Assembly: GCA_014360945.1 (NCBI GenBank)
Contig: JACIWM010000014.1
Span: forward strand, 1-20,644
Source: Candidatus Bipolaricaulota bacterium
Lineage (GTDB): Bacteria; Bipolaricaulota; Bipolaricaulia; Bipolaricaulales; Bipolaricaulaceae
Direction: 5' to 3'
Length of the DNA: 20,644 nucleotides
Part shown: positions 14,258-20,644 of the stretch, in pieces
Layout of the letters: every line of letters starts with the position of its first letter
Numbering within the stretch: the stretch's first letter is position 1
Notes under the pieces: model-generated
Seen by the model: only the letters and a program-made list of their open reading frames with translations
The model's database searches: none
Told to the model about the DNA's origin: nothing
Made by a program: the position numbers and the translations under genes

Positions 14258-14480
14258 TGGGTCCTTCGGAGTCCTTAGGGCCCTAGCCCTCCTGGGCCAA
14301 GTGGGCTTCATCGTGGCCGGGGGGGCGTTCGTCGGGTACGGAGTGGGCTGGCTTTGGGACCGCGCCCAGGGCGGCCGGATCGGCCGGGCCCTGGGCATTA
14401 TCCTTGGTTTGGCCGGAGGAGCGTGGGCCGCCCTGCGACTCCTCCTTAAAGAAGGAAAACGAGGTGGGCCGGAGACATGA
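14257..14480 (+). pseudogene. Small AtpZ/AtpI-like membrane protein gene, apparently frameshifted near its start
   Basis: The frame ending at TGA 14478-14480 encodes ALALLGQVGFIVAGGAF and later VGWLWDRAQGGRIG, then a second glycine-rich hydrophobic helix. This is the two-helix pattern of AtpZ/AtpI-type proteins found near F1Fo ATP synthase genes. No ATG, GTG or TTG lies in this frame between 14161 and 14301. The natural start is ATG 14257, overlapping the spoVS stop and preceded by GAGGAGG, but its frame hits TAG at 14284 after nine codons. Adding one base before 14284, for example to the GGG at 14278-14280, would fuse the frames into a normal 74-residue protein. A sequencing or assembly error, a real mutation or recoding could all explain it. 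GTG 14301 would give a truncated protein. The gene overlaps the next start by 4 bp. Confidence 0.6.
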
Positions 14481-16945
14481 AACGCTGGCAGAAAGCGGTG
14501 ATTTGGGCAGTAGTGGTGGGCTTCGCCGCCGGGGGTATCGGGCTTTTCACGTTCCAGAGGTTTTCGCCCCCACCGCGGGGTAGCACTGAGGAAGTGGTGC
14601 TCATCGTGGAGGGCCGGAAATTCACCCGGGCCCAGTTCTCCCAAGCCCTCCAAAATGTTCTGGCATACTATCGCCAGCTCTACCAGCTTTTCGGCATGGA
14701 TTTTGATGCTCTTCTTCGCGGGTCCGACGGAGCCTTCCGGTCTTTCCAATATCAACGGGAGGCCGCGGAAGCTTTGATTCGTCAAGTGATCATCCAAAAT
14801 GAGGCCGATCGGCTGCGCATCCGCGTTCCCGCAGCTGAGCTCGATCAGGCCGTGAAGGACCGCTACGACCAAATTGTGCAGCAGGTGGGAGGCGAGGAGA
14901 TCCTCAAACTTTACTTGGAGGGCCAAAATCTAACCCTCGACGAGTACAAGAAACTTCTGCGGCAGTCGGAGGAGGCCAGACTTCGGGAGGAAAAGCTCAA
15001 AGCCGCGGTGGTGGGAGCGGTCGAGCCCACCGATGCCGATCTTGAGGCCTATCTTTCTGCGAATCAGAGCGCCTATCAGACCGAGCCTGAGAAGATTAAG
15101 GTGGCCCACATCCTCGTCAAGGACGCCAAGCTCGCCGACGAGCTTTTAGCAAAGGTTCAAGAGCCGGACGCGGATTTCGCCGCCTTGGCCCGCGAATACT
15201 CCGAGGATGCGGACACCAAAGAAAAAGGTGGGGAAACGGATTTCTTCAGCCGCTATGAGTCGCCCTTCTCCACCACCGTCACCGACGTCATTTGGGCCCT
15301 CAATCCCGGAGAAGTGCGGTTGGTCGAGGATGACCAAGGCTACCACATCGTGAAGCTTTTGGAGCGCAAACCGCCAGTGGTCCCGCCCCTTTCCGAGATC
15401 CGCGATAAAGTTCGGGAAGACTACGTTCGGGACGAGACCAATCGCCGCTGGGAGAGCTGGTACAAGGAAAAGCGGGAAAAGGTGAAGCTGGAAGTGAAGG
15501 ACCCGGTGATCCTTGCCTCCCTCCTCTATCCCACCGACAAGGAAGCGGCGCTGGCCAAGCTCCTTGCCGCTCAAGAGGAGGGCTACTCGCTGGATATTTA
15601 TCTCCCGTACTACATCGGTCGCATCTACGAGGACCTCTACACCGAGGTCGGCGAAAAACGCCTCTCCTTGGAACAAAAAGAGGAGAGAACCCCTGCCGAG
15701 GAGGCGGAGCTTCAAAGCCTCAAAACTAAAGAGGCCGAGCTCAAGGAAAAAGCCCTGGCCCAGTATCTCAAATTCATGGAGACCGGGGAAGGGGACGAAG
15801 CCTTCTACAATCGCGTGCTTCTTTTGGACCCCAAAAACGTGCAGGTTCTTTATCAGCTTGCGGAAAGCTACCGGGTGGCGGGAATAAACGTGCAGGCCGA
15901 GGCCCAATACAGCAAGCTCTTGGAGATCGACCCCAATTTCCTGGCCGGTTGGGTGAGCCGCGGGGACAACGCCATGGCCATGGAGATCTACGGCCGGGCC
16001 GCCGAATACTACCAAAAGGCCTTGGAACTTGCGCCCGGAAACTTGAGCATAAGGCTGAAACTCGCCGAGGCCTACGTCCGAGACAAACGTTATTCTGAGG
16101 CCAAACCCATTTTGGAGGAGATCCTCAAAACCGACGCGGAAAACACCACCGCCCTCATCCTCATGGGCGATGTTCTCATGGGTGAAGGGAACGCGGCGGA
16201 GGCTGTGAACTTCTATCAGCGGGCGTGGCAGAAATCGCCCGCGGCGGATGCGGAGCTGAAGCTAGCCCAGGCCCTGGCCGCCGCCGGCCGCACCGAAGAG
16301 GCCCTCCGCCGCTATCAAAACATCCTCCAGCGCTCCCCCTATAGCGCCCAAGCTCAGCTTGGTTACGGTGATCTTCTCTTAGCTCAAGGGCAGAAAGACA
16401 AGGCCTTGGAGGCGTACCAGAACGCTTTGCGCTTTGCCGGGGACGTGGCCACCCGCGAGCAGGCCGCCCGAAAAATCATAGAGCTCAAACCCGACGACAT
16501 CGCCACCCGCTTCCGCCTCGCCGGCTACCTCCGCGAACAGTACAAATACGACGGAGCCATTGCTCAATACGAGGCCATCCTCGAAATGGACCCGCAAAAC
16601 ATCGAGGCCGTGATCGGCCTTGGCGACTGTTACGTGCCCAAGACCCAATACGACGAGGCTTTGGAGTACTACCGAAAGGCCCTGGAAATGGCGACAAGCC
16701 CAGAAAAGAAGGTGGAGATCTACGGAAAAATCGTGACCTGCGAGGAACAGCGCGTGGGCACCGGAAAGCCCTTGACGGAGGTCGGTCTTGAGGCCCTGTG
16801 GAACCGGGCCCTCCTTTATAAGGAACTCGGCCGCTACTCCGAGGCCATTTCCGACCTCAAACGCATTCAAAACACCGATCCTAACTTCCGCGCCCAGGAA
16901 GTGGCCGACCTCCTTGCCGAGCTGGAGAAGCCCCAGCCGCAATGA
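14477..16945 (+). CDS. PpiC/SurA-like peptidyl-prolyl isomerase fused to TPR repeats
   Basis: This 822-residue protein is anchored by an N-terminal hydrophobic helix (about 8-27), so most of it faces the periplasm. A SurA_N-like helical region (about 40-190) is followed by a parvulin/PpiC rotamase domain (about 205-300) with KVAHILVKD, DFAALAREYSED, GGETDFFSRY and GYHIVKLLER. After a charged linker, at least eight TPR-like repeats run from about 430 to 815, for example YQLAESYRVAGINVQAEAQY and AEYYQKALELAPGN. The likely role is envelope protein folding or assembly, with the TPR part as a docking surface; this is inference. It overlaps the AtpZ-like stop and the mazG start by 4 bp each. Confidence 0.85.
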   Translation: MKRWQKAVIWAVVVGFAAGGIGLFTFQRFSPPPRGSTEEVVLIVEGRKFTRAQFSQALQNVLAYYRQLYQLFGMDFDALLRGSDGAFRSFQYQREAAEALIRQVIIQNEADRLRIRVPAAELDQAVKDRYDQIVQQVGGEEILKLYLEGQNLTLDEYKKLLRQSEEARLREEKLKAAVVGAVEPTDADLEAYLSANQSAYQTEPEKIKVAHILVKDAKLADELLAKVQEPDADFAALAREYSEDADTKEKGGETDFFSRYESPFSTTVTDVIWALNPGEVRLVEDDQGYHIVKLLERKPPVVPPLSEIRDKVREDYVRDETNRRWESWYKEKREKVKLEVKDPVILASLLYPTDKEAALAKLLAAQEEGYSLDIYLPYYIGRIYEDLYTEVGEKRLSLEQKEERTPAEEAELQSLKTKEAELKEKALAQYLKFMETGEGDEAFYNRVLLLDPKNVQVLYQLAESYRVAGINVQAEAQYSKLLEIDPNFLAGWVSRGDNAMAMEIYGRAAEYYQKALELAPGNLSIRLKLAEAYVRDKRYSEAKPILEEILKTDAENTTALILMGDVLMGEGNAAEAVNFYQRAWQKSPAADAELKLAQALAAAGRTEEALRRYQNILQRSPYSAQAQLGYGDLLLAQGQKDKALEAYQNALRFAGDVATREQAARKIIELKPDDIATRFRLAGYLREQYKYDGAIAQYEAILEMDPQNIEAVIGLGDCYVPKTQYDEALEYYRKALEMATSPEKKVEIYGKIVTCEEQRVGTGKPLTEVGLEALWNRALLYKELGRYSEAISDLKRIQNTDPNFRAQEVADLLAELEKPQPQ

Positions 16946-17556
16946 ACGAGCGGGCCGCGCAGGCGTTGGGAGAGTTGGTGGCGGTGGTGGCCCGGCTGCG
17001 CGGGCCGGATGGATGCCCATGGGATCGGGCCCAAACCCACCGTAGCCTCGTTCCCTACCTTCTTGAGGAGGCTTACGAGCTGGCTAGCGCCTTAGCTGAT
17101 GAGGATCCCGCAGCGATCAAGGAGGAACTGGGCGATCTTTTGCTTCAAATACTCCTTCATGCCCAAATCGAGGCCGAGGCTGGACGGTTCGACATCGCCG
17201 ACGTGGCCGATGCTCTCCGGGAGAAATTGATTCGCCGCCATCCCCATGTGTTCGGACAAGAAAAAATGGAGACGCCCGAGGAAGTGCGGGCCCAATGGGA
17301 GGAGTTGAAGAAGGAGGAGGGGCGGAAAAAGACGGAGGACCGAGCAAAACCCGCCCTCATCCGCGCCAGCAAATTTGTGGAGGTTCAGGAAGCCCAGGGA
17401 AAACCCGTACCCACTGGACGCTTCATTCGGCTAGCGGATGCGGAGGACGTGGAGACAGCTGTTGCCGAGGCGTTGTTGGAAGTAGTGGCCGTGGCCCGCA
17501 AATACGGGGTGGATCCGGAGCTTGCCCTGCACCGTTTCTTGGAGACCCATGGCTGA
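16942..17556 (+). CDS. mazG: MazG nucleoside triphosphate pyrophosphohydrolase
   Basis: The 204-residue product carries one full MazG domain: GCPWDRAQTHRSLVPYLLEE with the first metal-binding glutamates, EELGDLLLQILLHAQ with the second set, and KLIRRHPHVFG. MazG hydrolyses (d)NTPs to monophosphate and pyrophosphate and may clear abnormal nucleotides or lower ppGpp. The second half (from about 125) is a degenerate repeat-like helical region (RASKFVEVQEAQGKPVPTGR) instead of a second complete MazG core, so the protein is shorter than the two-domain E. coli form. ATG 16942 overlaps the preceding stop by 4 bp; the end overlaps the next start by 8 bp. Confidence 0.93.
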   Translation: MNERAAQALGELVAVVARLRGPDGCPWDRAQTHRSLVPYLLEEAYELASALADEDPAAIKEELGDLLLQILLHAQIEAEAGRFDIADVADALREKLIRRHPHVFGQEKMETPEEVRAQWEELKKEEGRKKTEDRAKPALIRASKFVEVQEAQGKPVPTGRFIRLADAEDVETAVAEALLEVVAVARKYGVDPELALHRFLETHG

Positions 17557-17830
17557 GCGCTTTTCTTTCCTGAAAAACCTGAACCCGCCCAAGAAGATGC
17601 ACGTTCTTTGGGTGGAGATGGACGAGGAAACCCTCCACACCGTGGATGGCGCCTTCGGCATGAGCGATGGCGTGGCCAACGTGCGCCGGGAGTACCGGGA
17701 AATTCAGGGCCGAAAATTCTTCAAGATCTACGTGGCTCCGGGATGTCTGGCCGAGGCCCTGGAAGTTTTAGACCGGCTCAAGAAATTTGTGAGGATCGGC
17801 GAGGTCATCGTTGAGCATGAGGCTGATTAA
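17549..17830 (+). CDS. Small conserved-looking protein of unknown function (possibly DUF4911-like)
   Basis: The product has 93 residues and I do not recognise it firmly. ATG 17549 overlaps mazG by 8 bp; an upstream TTG at 17522 in the same frame is less likely because it would lengthen the overlap to 35 bp. The sequence begins with a basic, proline-containing tail (FLKNLNPPKKMH), then alternates strand (HVLWVEMDEE), helix, strand (KFFKIYVAPG), helix (LAEALEVLDRLKKF) and strand (GEVIVEHEAD). This alpha-beta pattern resembles small ferredoxin-like or ACT-like folds and loosely the DUF4911 family. It is soluble with one cysteine. Position between mazG and the YqeG-type gene, with overlaps on both sides, supports real coding. 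Confidence 0.65.
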   Translation: MAERFSFLKNLNPPKKMHVLWVEMDEETLHTVDGAFGMSDGVANVRREYREIQGRKFFKIYVAPGCLAEALEVLDRLKKFVRIGEVIVEHEAD

Positions 17831-18317
17831 ACCCCACGAGGAAGCGCGTTCTTTGCGGCAGGTGGATTGGCGCCGCCTTTGGGGCCGGGGCATTCGGGTC
17901 CTTCTTTTCGATCTCGACAACACCCTTTGCCTTTGGCGAACCGGGGAGTTCCCCCGTGCCACCGCCGCTTTCTTGCGCAAGCTCCAAGGTCAAGGGTTCA
18001 AGATCGCCGTCCTCACCAATGCCCGGCTTCCCAAGGATTCCCCGGTGCGCACCGCGCTCGCGGATTTAGGAATCCCCTTGGTGGAGCGCGCTCGAAAGCC
18101 TTTGCCTTGGGGATTTAAAAGAGCACTGAACCTTTTGGGAGCCAAGCCTGGGGACGCGGCGGTGATCGGAGATCAACTTCTCACCGACGTTTTAGGGGGA
18201 AAGCTTTTGGGGCTTTACACTGTGCTTGTTCCGCCCCTTTCCGGCCGCGAGGCCCGCAGGACCAAGGTCAACCGAGTTTTAGAGCGCCTTCTTGGCCGCC
18301 GCCTTCCCCACTGCTAA
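17817..18317 (+). CDS. YqeG-family HAD-superfamily phosphatase
   Basis: The product has 166 residues. HAD motif I is clear in VLLFDLDNTLCLW (D32 nucleophile, D34 acid/base); motif II is probably the threonine in AVLTNAR; a lysine lies in ARKPLPWGFKRAL; motif IV is GDQLLTDVLGG. The GDQLLTDVLGGKLLGLYTVLV stretch and the C-terminal TKVNRVLERLL match the YqeG/HAD-IIIA family, related to mitochondrial phosphatidylglycerophosphatase (PGP/GEP4 type). A role as the PGP phosphatase acting after the PgsA-like enzyme encoded upstream in this window is attractive but is inference. ATG 17817 overlaps the previous gene; TTG 17811 is an alternative with better spacing to GAGG at 17801-17804. The gene ends the long plus-strand run. 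Confidence 0.87.
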   Translation: MRLIKPHEEARSLRQVDWRRLWGRGIRVLLFDLDNTLCLWRTGEFPRATAAFLRKLQGQGFKIAVLTNARLPKDSPVRTALADLGIPLVERARKPLPWGFKRALNLLGAKPGDAAVIGDQLLTDVLGGKLLGLYTVLVPPLSGREARRTKVNRVLERLLGRRLPHC

Positions 18318-18318
18318 T

Positions 18319-18346
18319 TTGACCTGCGAGGATTTTTGTTTATAGA
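18319..18346 (+). promoter_or_regulatory. Candidate promoter TTGACC-N16-TATAGA for the GmrSD-like gene
   Basis: TTGACC (18319-18324) and TATAGA (18341-18346) are 16 bp apart, immediately after the YqeG-type gene. Inverted-repeat elements surround the -10: GTTTAT (18338-18343) with ATAAAC (18350-18355), the near-palindrome AAACTGCGGTTT (18352-18363) and the perfect palindrome CAGCCGGCTG (18376-18385). These could be operators. A second, weaker -10 (TAAGAT, about 7 nt before the ATG) would make a leaderless message. Confidence 0.4.
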
Positions 18347-18421
18347 GAAATAAACTGCGGTTTGCTAAGCCCTCTCAGCCGGCTGCTTGTTGTTAATCCC
18401 AAAGTTCTCTAAGATAAAATT

Positions 18422-20089
18422 ATGGCCCTTGAGCAACGCAAGGTTTGGGAGATTGTCCATCAGGCGGTTAGCAAGCACGTGGATGTTCCGGAATTCCAAC
18501 GCGAATTCGTGTGGGAACCAGAACAAGTGAAGTTATTAGCCGAATCCCTTTACCGCCACTATCCGATAGGGTCATTCCTCCTCTGGGACTCTTCAGAATA
18601 TCGAGAGGCGAAAACAGCACAAGGCACACAGGCTTCCCTCTGGATCGTGGATGGCCAGCAACGCACAACGGCACTATGTCTGTTGTTAGGGCAGAAGCCG
18701 TATTGGTGGCCGAATGCAAAAGATTGGAACAGGGCGCTCGAGCGCTACGACGTAATGGCAAACATTCTGCCGGATCATGATGACAACCGTTTGGAATTTG
18801 GGTTACCCAACCCTATTCGCCGTCTTGATCCTCGCTGGATCAGCGTCCGCCGAATTCTAAGTGTGGAAAAAGTCGAAGAGTTGACCAAGCTGGCTCAAGA
18901 AATTGTGAACAAAATCAGCGATGACCCAGAAAAGAAGATGGAGCTCTTTAGCAAAGTGCACGCACGTCTTCATCGCCTTTGGCAAATCCGGGAGCGAGAA
19001 ATCCCTATCATCAAGATTCAGCATGAGGTGGAAGACGTGGCCGAAATATTTGCCCGCCTCAACCAGGCCGGGACTCGTGTTAAGGAAGCGGACGTGATCC
19101 TAGCTCTGGCCGCAGTTCATAACCCTGGCTGGGTGCGCGAGGAGTACCTTCCATTTACCCACGATCTGCAGGACCAAGGCTGGGATCTGGACGCGGGTAT
19201 TTTCATCCGCACGATGGCCGGTATCGGAAGGGGACGTGCCCGATTGCTTGAAGTGCCCAAGGACTTCTGGAAGCCTGAAAATTTAAAGAATGTTTGGAAG
19301 GCTACCACAAAGGTCATGTCGGAAGTGCTGTTAAAACGGCTTGCGGAGTTTGGAATAACGTCCGCCGAGCTTCTCCCATCTGCAAACAGCTTAGTCCCGC
19401 TCTTCGTGTTACACCACCGTTGGGGAGACAGCCCTTCTTATGATTTTAAGAAGGCGCTGCGCTGGTTCCTTTTAGCTAATCGAGACGGGCGTTACAGCGG
19501 GTCGGCCATTACCAGCCTAAACGAAGATGTGCGGTCCATTGTGGAGGCAAAAGGATTCGATCAGGCCTTAGAGAGCTTGTACAAGCGCCTGCGGATAGCC
19601 TCGGAAATTGCCGAGGATGAGTTCCTAAATCGCTACGACCGCGCTGGGAACCGTTTTCTGAGGTTAATGCTTTATTTATTGCTCTTCCATAAGGGGGCAC
19701 GTGACTGGGTGGACGGAACTCTTATAGGATATGACACTTCCGGAGAAATAAAAACTGGTTTTGAGCCCCAATGGCACCATATCTATCCGCGCAGCTTGCT
19801 AAAGAAAGCCAACATCTCGGATGATGATATCAACGCTTTAGCCAATATAACCGTGCTCAATGAGCGTACCAATGTAAACAAGCTGGGCAACAAGAAGCCT
19901 TCGCGTTATATACACCAATTTGGCATCTCAAGAGAAGTTTTGCGCAGCCATCTGATTCCTGCCCCCTTCGTTGAAGATAGGAGTGAAGAGGTTTGGAGCG
20001 TGGAGCGGTATCCAGACTTTCTAATAGAGCGGGCAAAGTTGTTGGCAAAGGAGGCTAACGCTTTATTGCAAGAATTGGACGGTTCGTAG
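18422..20089 (+). CDS. GmrSD-like DUF262-DUF1524 (HNH) protein, probable anti-phage restriction nuclease
   Basis: In this 555-residue protein the N-terminal DUF262 part (about 1-240) has DVPEFQREFVW, SLYRHYPIGSFLLWD and the WIVDGQQRTTAL motif, the nucleotide-hydrolysis signature of GmrS/SspE-type proteins (ParB/Srx-like fold). AEIFARLNQAGTRVKEADV is also typical. A helical middle region leads to a C-terminal DUF1524/HNH nuclease section (about 455-525) with QWHHIYPRSLL, NITVLNERTNVNKLGNKKP and YI. Such fusions restrict phage DNA with modified bases (GmrSD) or act with phosphorothioation systems (SspE). No dnd, ssp or methylase gene is visible here. Codon use is visibly richer in A and T (many TTA, ATA and AAT codons) than in its neighbours, suggesting transfer. 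There is no ribosome binding site at ATG 18422. Confidence 0.85.
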   Translation: MALEQRKVWEIVHQAVSKHVDVPEFQREFVWEPEQVKLLAESLYRHYPIGSFLLWDSSEYREAKTAQGTQASLWIVDGQQRTTALCLLLGQKPYWWPNAKDWNRALERYDVMANILPDHDDNRLEFGLPNPIRRLDPRWISVRRILSVEKVEELTKLAQEIVNKISDDPEKKMELFSKVHARLHRLWQIREREIPIIKIQHEVEDVAEIFARLNQAGTRVKEADVILALAAVHNPGWVREEYLPFTHDLQDQGWDLDAGIFIRTMAGIGRGRARLLEVPKDFWKPENLKNVWKATTKVMSEVLLKRLAEFGITSAELLPSANSLVPLFVLHHRWGDSPSYDFKKALRWFLLANRDGRYSGSAITSLNEDVRSIVEAKGFDQALESLYKRLRIASEIAEDEFLNRYDRAGNRFLRLMLYLLLFHKGARDWVDGTLIGYDTSGEIKTGFEPQWHHIYPRSLLKKANISDDDINALANITVLNERTNVNKLGNKKPSRYIHQFGISREVLRSHLIPAPFVEDRSEEVWSVERYPDFLIERAKLLAKEANALLQELDGS

Positions 20090-20556
20090 CCTTGCTTGTT
20101 AAAAAATCTCCATTGACCCTTTATTGAGGAGATGGCGTGCTGTTTGTCTTTTGAAACAGCATGGCCTGCGGTGGAAACCAATCTTATAGGCCGCCGGCTA
20201 AAAGCGCGCTTTGAACAAGCAACTTGCGCGGGCCGATTTATTAAAAAAGCGCATTTTGGCAAAGGAGAGCCAAACGAAGGTGGTGCACAGAGGGCCACGG
20301 AAACTTCGCGAAGCTGCAGAAATTCCAAACGTGAGCAAAAGAACAGCAACACTGGAAAAGGCTTTCTTGTTGAAAGAAGAGCCCTTGTTTATTGCACTAA
20401 AGGCGCGACAAAAGCGGGTAGTGGGAAAAACGGGAGGGTGCAGGGTATACTAGTGGTGACTTTCTGGCCAAAAGGGGCCCAAAGGCTTTTTCCTCTCGCG
20501 GCTAGATAATTTTGGCGCACTGTATTTGGGACAGTCCCGCCAAGAAGGAGATCGTC
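20090..20556. other. Intergenic segment (467 bp), no convincing gene
   Basis: I see no recognisable gene. One lysine- and arginine-rich frame (TTG 20211 to TAG 20453, 80 codons) includes LREAAEIPNVSKRTATLEKA, which resembles a helix-turn-helix of the ParB/KfrA type, but it has no ribosome binding site and might be a remnant. A hairpin with arms GCTGTTT (20139-20145) and AAACAGC (20154-20160) lies 50 nt after the GmrSD-like stop and lacks a T-tract. Candidate -10 boxes are TATACT (20446-20451) and GATAAT (20505-20510). GGGACAGTCCC (20528-20538) is a perfect palindrome with a one-base centre, just before the ribosome binding site of the last gene. Confidence 0.5.
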
Positions 20557-20644
20557 ATGTCATTTAAGAAGTTTTTCCCCATGGTCTTTTTGTTCCTCGC
20601 CGGAGGCGGTCTTGCTGGTTGCTGTCTACTTAGCGGAAATCCTA
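20557..20644 (+). CDS. Lipoprotein, N-terminal part (cut by window edge)
   Basis: ATG 20557 is preceded by AAGGAG at 20545-20550. The 29 visible codons begin with a basic MSFKKFF, continue with a hydrophobic core and reach the lipobox LAGC, with C22 the acylated cysteine, followed by C23. This is a typical signal peptidase II signal, so the mature protein would be lipid-anchored to a membrane. The remainder lies outside the window and no function can be given. Confidence 0.75.
   Translation, partial: MSFKKFFPMVFLFLAGGGLAGCCLLSGNP

Noticed and set aside
14275..14286. Programmed -1 frameshift at the AtpZ-like gene
   Set aside because: TTA GGG CCC TAG does not match an X-XXY-YYZ slippery heptamer, and no downstream stimulatory structure was evident; an indel is simpler.
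13871..14926. A 351-codon minus-strand frame across the spoVS/AtpZ-like/PpiC junction
   Set aside because: It crosses three plus-strand genes, has no domain features, and contains proline-arginine-rich shadow-type sequence.
20132..20509. A 125-codon plus-strand frame after the GmrSD-like gene
   Set aside because: Its composition (many C, R, G and S residues, no hydrophobic core) looks non-coding, and its start lies inside the hairpin region.
1..20644. tRNA, rRNA, CRISPR array, insertion sequence or riboswitch
   Set aside because: I looked for T-loop-like GGTTCGA contexts, regularly spaced direct repeats and transposase motifs by eye and saw none that held up.

Overview
The window is a gene-dense, GC-rich stretch of bacterial chromosome. 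Intergenic space is almost absent until the last 2.3 kb. The gene content points to a diderm (a predicted outer-membrane barrel, a signal-anchored PpiC foldase and a lipoprotein) that is anaerobic or thermophilic. A peroxiredoxin-nitroreductase fusion, a COG2403/cDPGS-type GTPase, a zinc-ribbon threonine synthase and a very short NusA are all of the type met in Thermotoga-like or deep-branching lineages. A Bipolaricaulota/OP1-like or Thermotogota-related source is possible, but this is only inference from gene content. No tRNA, rRNA, CRISPR array or insertion sequence was seen.

Layout. (1) 3-2396, plus strand: the tail of a DUF72 gene, then nitroreductase, threonine synthase and a YfcE-like phosphodiesterase, packed as an operon whose -10 hexamer lies inside a striking inverted repeat. 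(2) 2393-4470: a minus-strand 1-Cys peroxiredoxin fused to a nitroreductase, divergent from an exported DUF1573-rhodanese-rhodanese protein; promoter elements for both directions overlap. (3) 4467-6785, minus strand: an outer-membrane-barrel-like protein and a COG2403 P-loop GTPase, separated by a strong intrinsic terminator. (4) 6859-8224: a CDP-alcohol phosphatidyltransferase and a convergent RluA-type pseudouridine synthase whose 3' coding ends overlap antisense by 140 bp. (5) 8253-18317: ten collinear plus-strand genes with no gap above 10 nt: rimP, nusA, an MMPL/RND exporter, rny, spoVS, a small AtpZ-like gene with an apparent frameshift, a PpiC-TPR fusion, mazG, an unknown 93-residue protein and a YqeG-type HAD phosphatase. 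The run mixes translation and transcription factors, RNA decay, envelope transport and folding, and nucleotide housecleaning. (6) 18318-20644: a compositionally different accessory segment with a stand-alone GmrSD-like (DUF262 + DUF1524/HNH) nuclease, a roughly 465-bp stretch without a convincing gene, and the start of a lipoprotein gene.

Regulation appears compact. TATAAT or near-consensus -10 hexamers recur at the few intergenic junctions and often sit so close to the start codon that transcripts would have very short leaders, or none in the case of rimP. I did not find a clearly new multi-gene system. The items most deserving a second look are the operator-like repeat at 213-246, the frameshifted AtpZ-like gene, the DUF1573-double-rhodanese protein beside the Prx-nitroreductase fusion, the long antisense overlap of two essential-type genes, and the isolated GmrSD-like defence gene.
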